Below, one piece after another: positions 33,029 through 42,154 of a DNA stretch of 64,000 nt. The stretch covers positions 1 to 64,000 of the forward strand of contig NZ_QYRT01000010.1 in NCBI RefSeq assembly GCF_004923255.1. The letters are read 5' to 3'. Position numbers and translations under genes: made by a program. The DNA comes from Subtercola vilae (GTDB lineage: Bacteria; Actinomycetota; Actinomycetes; Actinomycetales; Microbacteriaceae). The notes beneath the pieces are model-generated. The model was given only the letters and a program-made list of their open reading frames with translations, was not told the origin of the DNA and made no database searches. How positions within the stretch are numbered: the first letter of the stretch is position 1; each line of letters opens with the position of its first letter.

Positions 33029-35175
33029 GGCTGTCTGCACGTCGACCGTTCCGGCTTCTGGCCGGAGTGACGGTCGCCCTTCTGGCGGTTGTTGGTCTCT
33101 CGGCTGTCGAAGCGGTGTCTGCGCCTGCGGCTCAGGCACTCAGCGGGTCGTCGTTCGACGCGGGCAACATCGTCAGCGACGCAGTCTTCTTCAACGGAAC
33201 AACCATGGGCGTCGACTCGGTGCAGGCCTTTCTCGCCTCACACGGGTCGAACTGTTCTACGTCAGGCGGGTCGCCGTGCCTGAAAGACTTCTCGCAGGCA
33301 ACCGCCACCCGGGCAGCTACCTCTTATTGCCTAACCTACAACGGTTTGGCTTCTGAGTCGGCCGCCCAGATCATCGTCAAGGTGGCACAGGCCTGCAGCA
33401 TCAACCCTCAGGTACTTCTCGTGATGCTCCAGAAGGAGCAGGGTCTCATCGATGCGTCGTCAACGTCGTCGTACATGTATCGATCGGCGCTCGGCTACGG
33501 TTGCCCAGACACGGCCGCCTGCGATTCGACCTACTACGGCTTCTTCAATCAGGTCTACTCGGCCGCGAGCCAATTTCAGAGCTACACGAAGAACAGCTCG
33601 TCGTGGAGTTACCAGCCCGGCAGAGTCAACAACATCTTGTACAACCCGAACACGTCGTGCGGTTCGGCTCCTGTCTACATTCAGAACCAGGCCACAGCCA
33701 ACCTGTACATCTACACGCCATACCAGCCCAATGCGGCGGCGCTTGCGAACCTTTCCGGTTCGGGTGACGGATGCTCGGCATACGGCAACCGCAATTTCTG
33801 GGTCTATTTCAACAACTGGTTCGGCAGCCCGACGGGAGGGGGCCTTCTCTCGCCATCGTTCGAAGGCGGAGCCGTGGGGTGGGCGCCGGGCAACGGGTTC
33901 GTCAATCGGGTGACGTACAACGACGCCTCGATTGCTGAAGATGGGTCGTGGTTCTACGCATCGAACACCCCGGTAGCCGGCCGCTCGATAGCGCAAGATG
34001 TGCAATACCCCCTGACCGTTGGTAACCAGGTCACAGCGAGTATCTGGTTGAGATCATCTACGTCGCAGTCGTTCAGCGGTCGGGTGGCCCTCTGGGGCAT
34101 CGGTGGGTCTACCGAAGTCACCAGCCAATCGTTTGCGGTGACCGGTTCGTGGCAGCAGTTCACTCTGCGACTGCCGGCTCGGGCTTCGGCACACTCGAGC
34201 GTTCGGTTGGAGGTCTATATGGATCAGACGGCCGGAACGCTGTACCTCGACAACGCGGCGATGTCGTTCGGTCAGGCCCCGCCGGTCAAGAACCTGATCT
34301 CCGCCCCGGGTTTTGAAGGTGCCCTGGGAGACTGGGGGCCCGGCAACGGTTTTGTGAACCGGACGGCGTATCAAGACGCCTCGATCGCGCACTCGGGCAA
34401 CTGGTTCGGTGCAGCGAACACCGATGTGGCCGGCCGATCGATAGCCCAATTGCTGTCAGCATCGCCGAACGTGGGTGATCGCTATACATTCTCGATCTGG
34501 GTGAAGTCGTCAAACCCTGCCAAGCCCTTCAGCGGTCACCTTGCTCTGTGGGGGCTCGGTGGTGCCCAATCGATAAACAGCGGTCTCGATTTCACAACTA
34601 CCGCCGTTTGGACGAGGGTCACGGCGACCCTCGACATCACGGTCGGCGGTATGAGCGCTCTCAAGCCTGAGGTCTACATGCAGTCCACCGGCAACACGAT
34701 CTATCTCGACGATGGGCTGCTGTCGAAGAACCTTCTGACGGCCGGCTCGTTCGAGAACGGCTCATTCGCCAATTGGAACTCGGGAAAGGGCACAATCAAC
34801 CAGGCTGTCTACAGTTCGACGGCAACAGGTCTTCCCGCGCAGGACGGGGAGTACTTTGCTGCGACCAACACGACGGTGGCTGGCAACTCTCTCGCACAGA
34901 CACTACCGAGGGTCACGATGACCGGCGACACGTATACCGCCGACGTGTGGCTGCGATCCTCCGATCTGGCCGGTACCTTCAGCGGTACGCTCGCCCTCTG
35001 GGCGCTGGGAGGCTCGGTTGAGGTCGGAGCGAAAGACTTCACCGTCGGCGGAGGGTGGACGCAGGTGACAGTAGACCTGCCGATCGCCAATGAAGACCAC
35101 ACCGAACTTCGTTTTGAGATCTATCAGAAGACCACGGGCAACACGCTGTTCGTGGATGGCGCTCAGGTCTACTGA
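33025..35175 (+). CDS. Secreted protein with lysozyme-like N-terminal domain and three carbohydrate-binding-like repeats
   Basis: A 716-residue exported protein starting at GTG 33025 (GTGA overlap). Residues 1-40 form a signal peptide. Residues about 45-265 hold six or more cysteines and VLLVMLQKEQGLID, like the glucosaminidase-type or hemagglutinin-labelled domains of actinobacterial surface proteins; Glu in QKEQGL could be catalytic. Three tandem repeats of about 145 residues follow (near 275-425, 424-570, 571-716). Each starts with an F-E-G/N-G motif and contains NGFVNR-like and VAGRSIAQ or VAGNSLAQ motifs, resembling jelly-roll CBMs. No membrane anchor is visible. Context suggests it acts on or binds wall glycan. 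Confidence 0.78.
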   Translation: MRLSARRPFRLLAGVTVALLAVVGLSAVEAVSAPAAQALSGSSFDAGNIVSDAVFFNGTTMGVDSVQAFLASHGSNCSTSGGSPCLKDFSQATATRAATSYCLTYNGLASESAAQIIVKVAQACSINPQVLLVMLQKEQGLIDASSTSSYMYRSALGYGCPDTAACDSTYYGFFNQVYSAASQFQSYTKNSSSWSYQPGRVNNILYNPNTSCGSAPVYIQNQATANLYIYTPYQPNAAALANLSGSGDGCSAYGNRNFWVYFNNWFGSPTGGGLLSPSFEGGAVGWAPGNGFVNRVTYNDASIAEDGSWFYASNTPVAGRSIAQDVQYPLTVGNQVTASIWLRSSTSQSFSGRVALWGIGGSTEVTSQSFAVTGSWQQFTLRLPARASAHSSVRLEVYMDQTAGTLYLDNAAMSFGQAPPVKNLISAPGFEGALGDWGPGNGFVNRTAYQDASIAHSGNWFGAANTDVAGRSIAQLLSASPNVGDRYTFSIWVKSSNPAKPFSGHLALWGLGGAQSINSGLDFTTTAVWTRVTATLDITVGGMSALKPEVYMQSTGNTIYLDDGLLSKNLLTAGSFENGSFANWNSGKGTINQAVYSSTATGLPAQDGEYFAATNTTVAGNSLAQTLPRVTMTGDTYTADVWLRSSDLAGTFSGTLALWALGGSVEVGAKDFTVGGGWTQVTVDLPIANEDHTELRFEIYQKTTGNTLFVDGAQVY

Positions 35176-36887
35176 AGCTTGTAGACCCACACGCCGCCGT
35201 CGAGCACGCCCGGCCCGAATGCTTTGTCGGCGATGTCTTTCCATTTGACATCGACCGCAGTCTGGTCGGCCGGAACCAATACGAGACCCACGTTGTACTG
35301 CTTGGCATACCCAGGAAGCGCTGAGGCGAAATCGTACGTCTGGTCTTGTGCGAACATCGCCGCTCCGACCGGATTGTCGAGGGCGGCCGGACGGTTCGCG
35401 CCGCCTCCGTTTCCTGTGGGCATGTCGAATTCGAAGTCGAGGTCATCGAGCCACCGCATACCGGGGCCCCACTGACCCGGAGGGAGAACCAGAACGTTTT
35501 CACCGGGTGTGATGTCGCGCTTGAAATCACCTGTCGTCACGTAGGGCGGGTCGCTGGCCAGCGTGGGAAAGCTCATCACTGCGAAACCGGGTAGAAGCAG
35601 TACGCCGGAGATAGCGACGGCGACGGCCGTCATGACCCGAGGCACCACTTTGTTGGCCCAGGCATGCGCCAGGAGCACGGTGATGGCCATGAAGCTGAAG
35701 GCGGTGAAACGTGCCGGTAGAACGTGGTTCAGGCCCGGTACATGCAGAAAGATGTTCCAAGGCATCCAGATGGTGTTCTGGCCATTGATGGTGAGCAGGG
35801 GGCCGAAACTCATGATGAGGCACAAGGCACCGAACACGGCGACTCCTGCAATGAGCCTGCCCCTGGCGAAGCGAGAGTAGATGGCGAGCAGCACCAAGAG
35901 GGTGATGGGAATGAAGGCGCTGTTCTCGGCCGCGTTGCCGAGCCATGTTGCCGTGACGGCTTGCAGGCTCGCCGGCGCGAATCGGTTCAGATACGTCGGC
36001 ACGAAGATATTGGTGAGCTCGGTGCTGTACCACTGCGGTGGGTTGACCGCAGCTTCGGGAATGCCTGCCGTCACGGCGGCGACGATGACCGGGATCGACA
36101 GAATGACGCCCAGAACGACACCACCGGCGAGCCAAGGCAACACCCTCCAGAGCTTCACACGGAGCTCACGATCGGCGAAGATGACCGCAATACCGAAGGC
36201 GAAGACGGCGAACAGCGACTCGGTCATGAAGAGCTCGGTCGATGCGCCCGCCGTGAATGCGAGAACGACCGCGGTAATGACTCCGACCCAGACGGGGCGG
36301 AGCCGCCCTTTCACGCAGCGTACGACCAGATACGCGATGAGAGGCAGCCCGAATACCCACATCAGGTTGAGATGGCTCAGTGAATGAGCGAGGAAGTATG
36401 GGCTGAGCGTGGCCAGGAGGCCCGCGCCCGTTGCGCCGATGATCGAGCCGAACAGTTCGCGGGTGAGAAGGTAGACGGCCGCACCGCAGAAGAAGATCGA
36501 AAGCAGGAACGCGGCGTTGAAGCCCGCCGTGCCGCCGAAAAAATACGACACCGGGGCGACCAGTATTGAGACACTCGGCAGGGAGATGGCGTTTCCGAGG
36601 TCGAGACCAGTCGGTGCATAGAGGTTCGGGGTGAAAAAGGGATTGATGAAGTTCGTGAAGGCATGCACATTCCACGACAGGTAGAAGGCAAACGACTCTG
36701 AGTCTCCCGGATTCGACAGGCGCTTGTCGGCGAAGTCGAGCAGAACAGGTCTGCCCCAGAGAAGCAGAGTCGAGAGCACTAGAAACGCAAGTGGCCACAG
36801 GTGACTGGTTCGACTGAAACGGCGGGTGCGATGCGACCGACGGTCGATCGTTGGCAGTTCCTGTATGGGCGCGATGGTGTCGGTCAT
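35169..36887 (-). CDS. Large integral membrane protein, GT-C-fold glycosyltransferase candidate
   Basis: A 572-residue protein with about eleven to thirteen transmembrane helices and a soluble C-terminal part (about 470-572). The N-terminal extracytoplasmic loop after helix 1 (LSNPGDSESFAFYLSWNVHA) has acidic residues in the place where GT-C enzymes carry their catalytic aspartate. This matches polyprenyl-phosphate-sugar-dependent transferases, but no specific family can be named. It overlaps the upstream GT4 gene by four bases (ATGA) and the convergent secreted-protein gene by seven. Confidence 0.72.
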   Translation of the reverse strand: MTDTIAPIQELPTIDRRSHRTRRFSRTSHLWPLAFLVLSTLLLWGRPVLLDFADKRLSNPGDSESFAFYLSWNVHAFTNFINPFFTPNLYAPTGLDLGNAISLPSVSILVAPVSYFFGGTAGFNAAFLLSIFFCGAAVYLLTRELFGSIIGATGAGLLATLSPYFLAHSLSHLNLMWVFGLPLIAYLVVRCVKGRLRPVWVGVITAVVLAFTAGASTELFMTESLFAVFAFGIAVIFADRELRVKLWRVLPWLAGGVVLGVILSIPVIVAAVTAGIPEAAVNPPQWYSTELTNIFVPTYLNRFAPASLQAVTATWLGNAAENSAFIPITLLVLLAIYSRFARGRLIAGVAVFGALCLIMSFGPLLTINGQNTIWMPWNIFLHVPGLNHVLPARFTAFSFMAITVLLAHAWANKVVPRVMTAVAVAISGVLLLPGFAVMSFPTLASDPPYVTTGDFKRDITPGENVLVLPPGQWGPGMRWLDDLDFEFDMPTGNGGGANRPAALDNPVGAAMFAQDQTYDFASALPGYAKQYNVGLVLVPADQTAVDVKWKDIADKAFGPGVLDGGVWVYKLQ

Positions 36888-38026
36888 GGCCGATTTCTCT
36901 CTGTGGGGGTGCCGACCGAGGCGAAAAGCAGGGCGTACTGTGTGATTGTCTTCTCGGCCGAATACTCGTGGTTCGCCCGCTCGGATCCAGCGGCGTTGTC
37001 GAGCGGGGCGGAGTTCAGGGAATCGAGCGCGCGAGTGATGGCGCTCGCATCGGCGCGCTTCACGATCAGGCCGAAACCGGTCTTCTCGACGGGCGTCTTC
37101 ACGCCGGGTAGATCTGATGCAATGGCGGCCACACCCAGTTTCATTGCCTCGACCTGCACGATACCGAATGCTTCGAACGAGTTCACGGAGGGCAGCGCGA
37201 AGACGTCTATCGAGGCGTAGAAGTCGGCGAGCTCGTCGTCGCTCAGAAAACCGAGCAGGCGAACGCGGGTGTCGTCACCGATCTCTGCCCTCACTCGCTC
37301 AACGATGCTGCCCCCGGCAACCTTCGTGTAGTCGCCCGCGATGAGAAGACGTGCATCAGGGTCGCTCACCTTCTTGAACCCTTCGACAAGGTATTCCAGG
37401 CCCTTCTCTTCGACCAGGCGGCCCAGGAACCCCACATGCAGACCGGTGCCAGAGCGAAAGCTTGGCAAACCGCCCTCGTGCAGCCGAGTGGGCGGCGAGA
37501 TCGCTGTTCGCTTCGCGGCTGGCATGCGTGCGGCGAGACGGGAGTATTCGGCGTAGTCGTCACTCGAAGGCACGACCGCCACGCTGCGGTTGAGCGCCAC
37601 TGAATTCGATCGATCCATCACGGCCGTCTGCAGGCGGTTGAACAGCCCGCTCGGAAGCGATATATCGCATTGGTAGGTGGCGACGATCGGTGTTCCTCTG
37701 AGCGCCAGCGCTATCACGCCGCTCTCGATCATCGGCATGTGCAGGTTGACCACCGTGGCCTGACGGCCGTACCGGATGGCCGTGCTGACGAATGACGGGC
37801 TGATGAGCCCCTTGCCGATGCGAGCCACCACGGGAGTACGAACTACCTGCACGCCGTTGATGCTCTCGAGCCGGGGCAACGTCGGATCGTGCGCTCCAGC
37901 GACGACCAGCACCGTCTGGCCGCGAGCGACGAGCCCCTCGGCCACGATCCTCGCAGCCTCAGTGAGCCCGCTGATGTAGGGTGCGTAGTAGTTCACGGCC
38001 ATCACTACGTCATACTTCTTGGCCAA
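36884..38026 (-). CDS. GT4-family glycosyltransferase
   Basis: A 380-residue GT-B enzyme. NYYAPYISGLTEAARIVAEG is the N-terminal glycine-rich acceptor loop. VGFLGRLVEEKGLEYLVEGF starts the donor domain, and the E-x7-E motif is EAFGIVQVEAMKLG. The chosen start is TTG at 38026, because GAGGAGAG lies six bases upstream; the next ATG (eight codons on) would cut into the first beta strand. It is coupled by ATGA to the GT-C-like gene. The divergent spacer to 38181 carries its promoter. Confidence 0.87.
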   Translation of the reverse strand: MAKKYDVVMAVNYYAPYISGLTEAARIVAEGLVARGQTVLVVAGAHDPTLPRLESINGVQVVRTPVVARIGKGLISPSFVSTAIRYGRQATVVNLHMPMIESGVIALALRGTPIVATYQCDISLPSGLFNRLQTAVMDRSNSVALNRSVAVVPSSDDYAEYSRLAARMPAAKRTAISPPTRLHEGGLPSFRSGTGLHVGFLGRLVEEKGLEYLVEGFKKVSDPDARLLIAGDYTKVAGGSIVERVRAEIGDDTRVRLLGFLSDDELADFYASIDVFALPSVNSFEAFGIVQVEAMKLGVAAIASDLPGVKTPVEKTGFGLIVKRADASAITRALDSLNSAPLDNAAGSERANHEYSAEKTITQYALLFASVGTPTERNRP

Positions 38027-38180
38027 GCTCGGCTCTCCTCTGCGGTTTCGAACGCGCCAGAGCGGGACATCCGGTAAATCAGCCCCGATTCTATCAAGAC
38101 GCTTGTAATAACCTCGGATGTCGGTGTGGTGATGCGATGAAAGCTCTGCATCAACAGAAGACAACCCTGAGGGAGAAACA

Positions 38181-40367
38181 ATGGTTGCCGTAATAGTCAC
38201 CGTGGCACTTGGGCTCGCAGTGTTGTCGCTCTTCGGCTTGGCCGTTCTCACGATGGTGGCTGCCGAGGTGCGCGCCGCGCTCTTTCCCGCTCTGCCGTTG
38301 TTCGGTGTTGCATATCTCGTCGTCGTGCTGCATCTAACGGGTCTCTTTCTGCCGGTGCGGCTCGGTGCCTTCATAGCGGCGGCAGGCGCGCTCGTCTTGC
38401 TTGCCGTCTTCATCTGGCGAAAGCGGAGCGTGCGCTTAGTGCCTCGGGCATCCGCGCTGGCTTGGCTTGTCACTGTGGCAGTCGGCAGTGTCGGAGCAAT
38501 GCTGGCGGTCGTGCCTTCGCTCATTGCCCGTTCACCCCTCGCCATCGAACCGACAGTGAAGAATGACGCTGCCTACTATGTGGGTGTTTCGAAATGGCTG
38601 CTCTCGAACCCGATCACTCACCTTCCGAATATTGGTACCGCTCCCGGCCCTGACACCGTCTCACCCGCCTTCGGGCCTGCACTCGAAAGTCTGCGGCTCG
38701 GGTTGAGGGTCGGCCAAGAGCTGACTCAGGCTGCGCTCAGTGCGCTCACGGGCCTCGACCCGATCGCGGCCTTCTCTCCCTGGCTCGGTCTGTGGGTGCT
38801 TCTCATTCCAGGCGGAGCTTGGGTGTTGGGCACCGCTTTCGGTCTCAGAGTCTGGGGCCGACTCGTGTTGGGCGCGGTGCTCGTCACCTCGTTCTCTCTC
38901 ATCAATCAGGTACTCAACCAGAATGCCGACTCGCTGCTCGGAATTGCTCTTGTCGGGCTGGTCGTCGCACTGGTGGCGAGCTCGGTGCGCTCCCGTTCTC
39001 AGACGGTCTTCCGAGCGCCGGTCTGGCTCGCGGCGCTGCTTCTGGCGTCGCTCGTCGGAACATACACGGAGTACATTCCGTTTGCCGGCGCGACGCTGGC
39101 GTTTGTGGTGCTTGTCGGGCCACTCGGCGAGCTGAAGTCTGCTCTCGTAAAAGGAGTGCAGATTGTGGGTCTGTCTCTCGTACTCGGCCCCTTCATCTGG
39201 TTTCGAGCCGTTCAGAACACTCTGCTTGTCGGCTCGATTGCAGCCGGGGGCGCAGGCTCTCCTTCCTCGTTTTTCGATTCAGTCGGTCATCTACTGGGCC
39301 CGCTGCAAGGGCTGTTGTTTCCCGCGGCCGGCTCGGTGGTCGTGGGGCTGCCCTCTCGACTCATTCTGATGTTCACCATCATCTGTGTCGGAGTCGGGGT
39401 TGTGGCCGCCCTCATCTCGCGGGTGAGTCGCGCCTACGCACTCGGGGCGATGTTCTCTGCGGCAGTGGTCGTCTATATCGCCACCCGCGGAGCCGACTAC
39501 GTCACAGGTCGTGCATCAGATATCGTCATGCCGCTGATCCTGACGGCTGCCGTATTGGGCTGGTTCGCCCTTGCTCGCTGGGCGCACGTGCCGGGAAGGT
39601 CGACATTGCGCGGGCTGACGATAGTCGCCGTCGCCGTGATGGTCATCGCGACGACGGGCCTCGGAGTTCGTGTCTCGCTGCTGAACACCGTCAATGAGTC
39701 CGGTGACGACAGGGTCGTCACCGCCGATTACCTTCAGGCCGCCAGCTGGGTTCAGAAGCTCAGCAATGACGCAGGGGTGACAGTCGCGACCGGAGATCTC
39801 TTTCAGCAGCTGTGGTTGAGCGAAGCGCTGTCGGATCATTCGCGCGTCGGTTACGTGAACCTGCGAGGAGATCTCGGGTATCGGGCGAATCTGTCTTTGC
39901 TGAGCTATTGGAACACTGCGGCAACACGCTATGTCTTGGTGGGAAGGGGCGCATTCGCCGCGTACGACGCCGATGCCGTTGTCGACCAGAATCGGCAGTT
40001 CACTCTGCTCGACATGACCAAGAATGCCACCGTTGCAGTACCCGTGGTGACGGCGGCGAGCTCGCCGAGTTGGTTGTACCTCACAGACGAGACGGGCGCC
40101 ATTACGAGTGTGTCGGCCGGAAGTATCCAGATTCTGAGCGAACGCCACGACCTCAGCGGGATTTCGCTGAACATCAGAGGGCTGAGCGCCGGAGATGCGG
40201 TGACCTTGAGTCAAGGTGGCACTTCGCTCGAGGCGCAGAACGCTGTGAATGGTAGAGCCAGCTTGCGACTCGACGCTGTGGCTCTCAGCCAATCACTGGC
40301 CGAAGTGAGCGTGGCTCCCAGTGTGGAGCCCGGCGGCTTCACACTCGAAAGTCTCACCGCGCGGTGA
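38181..40367 (+). CDS. Large polytopic membrane protein, GT-C-like
   Basis: A 728-residue protein with about fifteen hydrophobic helices in the first 505 residues and an extracytoplasmic C-terminal part (about 505-728). A long loop after helix 5 (SLIARSPLAIEPTVKNDAAY) contains acidic residues in a position like that of GT-C enzymes. I know no named family for it. The start follows GAGGGAGAAACA. The C-terminal segment looks beta-rich. It is followed after 45 bases by a DUF4214 surface protein. A role in glycan assembly on the outer face is inferred from fold and neighbours. Confidence 0.72.
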   Translation: MVAVIVTVALGLAVLSLFGLAVLTMVAAEVRAALFPALPLFGVAYLVVVLHLTGLFLPVRLGAFIAAAGALVLLAVFIWRKRSVRLVPRASALAWLVTVAVGSVGAMLAVVPSLIARSPLAIEPTVKNDAAYYVGVSKWLLSNPITHLPNIGTAPGPDTVSPAFGPALESLRLGLRVGQELTQAALSALTGLDPIAAFSPWLGLWVLLIPGGAWVLGTAFGLRVWGRLVLGAVLVTSFSLINQVLNQNADSLLGIALVGLVVALVASSVRSRSQTVFRAPVWLAALLLASLVGTYTEYIPFAGATLAFVVLVGPLGELKSALVKGVQIVGLSLVLGPFIWFRAVQNTLLVGSIAAGGAGSPSSFFDSVGHLLGPLQGLLFPAAGSVVVGLPSRLILMFTIICVGVGVVAALISRVSRAYALGAMFSAAVVVYIATRGADYVTGRASDIVMPLILTAAVLGWFALARWAHVPGRSTLRGLTIVAVAVMVIATTGLGVRVSLLNTVNESGDDRVVTADYLQAASWVQKLSNDAGVTVATGDLFQQLWLSEALSDHSRVGYVNLRGDLGYRANLSLLSYWNTAATRYVLVGRGAFAAYDADAVVDQNRQFTLLDMTKNATVAVPVVTAASSPSWLYLTDETGAITSVSAGSIQILSERHDLSGISLNIRGLSAGDAVTLSQGGTSLEAQNAVNGRASLRLDAVALSQSLAEVSVAPSVEPGGFTLESLTAR

Positions 40368-40412
40368 GCCAGGGCTCCGCTACACTTCCAATAGTCCATA
40401 GGGGGTTCACAG

Positions 40413-42149
40413 GTGAAGCAGATGCGCGCCATGATCGCAATCGCTGTCGTCGTCGTTTCACTCGCGTTTGCCTCGCCAGCCCTTGCCGAGACGGCGTCGC
40501 CCGCAGCAGCGCACACCATCAGCGGGCACGTGAGCGTGGGTGACAAGAGCCATCCGGCGACATTCGGGTATGTGAGCGTGAGCTATCTCGAGAAGGTGAA
40601 CGGGGTATGGCAGGCCGGTGACGGCGGTGCCTACACCTCGGACACAGGTGCTTACGCTCTTGACGTCGGTACCGCAGACACGGTGATCGTACTCGCCCAG
40701 AACCGCTCCGGTGACGGACTCTACCTCAACGCGCAGACGGCAGACGAGAACGGAGATCAGAACGCACCCGGCATTCTCAAGGTGACGACTGATCTGTCGG
40801 GCATCGACCTGACAATGCCAACCGCGGGCACACTCGATGGAGTCGTGCTCGATGCCTCGGGCGCACCGGCTGCGTCTGTGCTGGTCACCCTCTACATGCC
40901 GAGCGCCGGAAACACGTACTCGGGAGACTCCAATCGCACGGGGCCCGACGGTGTCATTCACATGGCCCACCTGGCTCCCGGGAGCTACGTGCTGGTGATG
41001 CAGGATGCAAGCGGTGGGGTCATGGGTCCGGGTCAGTATTATGGCGGGTCGGCCGCGAGGCCCACCGCGGCAACGGCAATGCCCATTTCTGTGGCGCTCA
41101 GCCAGCACATCACCGGTTTCGTTGCGCATTTTGCACAGCTCGGGTCGGTCACCGGGAGCATCGTCTGCGACACGTGCTCTTCGGTCGACACGCTCTCGAT
41201 CGGAATCGATGTATTCGACCAGCAGAACTCCCAGTGGGTGCCGATTGACGCGAATTTCTCGAACAGCACTCCTGGCAGTTTCACCTATGACGGGCTCTTT
41301 CCCGGTACCTACCGAATCGAACTCGTCTACACCGGGCCCAACGACTTTCGCAACCAGACGTCAGCTGCGATCATTGTCGGCGATGGCGCGGCAGTTGTCA
41401 CCTCGTTCATATTGGCTCGCCCAGCGACGGGCGCGACGGGCGTGGACGCCCGCACCAGCTCGTTTCTGACCGCACTTTACTTCGACTACCTCAACCGTCG
41501 CCCGGCCGGCAGCGATGTGAATTTCTGGGGAAAGTATCTCGCGTCAGGTTCTCCCCGAAGCTCCGTTGCCGCCGGGTTTGTGAACAGCGACGAATACCGT
41601 CTCATACGAATCACCGAGGCGTACCACACGGTGTTGAATCGCGGCCCCGACCCCGCGGGCCCGCAGAACTGGCTCGCTGCGATGAAGCGAGGTGACATTC
41701 AGACTGACGACGTCGAGCAGAGCTTCTACGCATCGCAGGAATTCTATGCTCGTGCGGGTAGCAGCGATCTGTCGTGGTCTGCGGCGCTCTACCAAGTTCT
41801 GCTTGGTCGCCAGCCGGCGTATTCCGAAGCGGCGGGCTGGGCCAACCTGACGCGGATGTACGGCCGGGACTGGGTGGTTCATGAGTTCTGGCGAGCTCAT
41901 GAAACGGCAAAAGACCGTGTAGCGGCGATGTATACCTACTACCTGGGCCGCCAGCCCGACCCTGCCGGGCTTGATGGCTGGACAACCTATGCTCTCCGTT
42001 ACGGTGATTCGGCCACCCGCGCGCAGATCACGGGTAGCGACGAGTACTTCAACCGAGCTCAGACCACGTACCCGGCGTCAACAAGCGCATCGGCACCGCT
42101 CAAACAGGCCGAGGGCCAGGTCGGACCGTTGTCAGAACTGGCCCGCTGA
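40413..42149 (+). CDS. Secreted protein with Cna/carboxypeptidase-regulatory-like domains and DUF4214 repeats
   Basis: A 578-residue exported protein. The signal peptide is at 1-25 (cleavage near SPALAET). Several beta-sandwich modules at about 34-335 resemble CarboxypepD-reg domains (SGHVSVGDKS, GTLDGVVLDASGAPAASVLV, GSFTYDGLFPGTYRIEL). Four DUF4214-type units begin near 351, 405, 460 and 506, each with a Y-x-x-x-L-x-R-x-(A/P)-x2 pattern, for example YFDYLNRRPAGS and YTYYLGRQPDPAGL. DUF4214 is frequently encoded beside glycosyltransferases. No anchor is present. GTG 40413 has GGGGG seven bases upstream. Confidence 0.83.
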   Translation: MKQMRAMIAIAVVVVSLAFASPALAETASPAAAHTISGHVSVGDKSHPATFGYVSVSYLEKVNGVWQAGDGGAYTSDTGAYALDVGTADTVIVLAQNRSGDGLYLNAQTADENGDQNAPGILKVTTDLSGIDLTMPTAGTLDGVVLDASGAPAASVLVTLYMPSAGNTYSGDSNRTGPDGVIHMAHLAPGSYVLVMQDASGGVMGPGQYYGGSAARPTAATAMPISVALSQHITGFVAHFAQLGSVTGSIVCDTCSSVDTLSIGIDVFDQQNSQWVPIDANFSNSTPGSFTYDGLFPGTYRIELVYTGPNDFRNQTSAAIIVGDGAAVVTSFILARPATGATGVDARTSSFLTALYFDYLNRRPAGSDVNFWGKYLASGSPRSSVAAGFVNSDEYRLIRITEAYHTVLNRGPDPAGPQNWLAAMKRGDIQTDDVEQSFYASQEFYARAGSSDLSWSAALYQVLLGRQPAYSEAAGWANLTRMYGRDWVVHEFWRAHETAKDRVAAMYTYYLGRQPDPAGLDGWTTYALRYGDSATRAQITGSDEYFNRAQTTYPASTSASAPLKQAEGQVGPLSELAR

Positions 42150-42154
42150 CGCTG

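Noticed and set aside
38027-38545. Long upstream extension of the GT4 gene at 36884
   Set aside because: It runs antisense into the divergent membrane-protein gene, and the TTG at 38026 has a strong SD.
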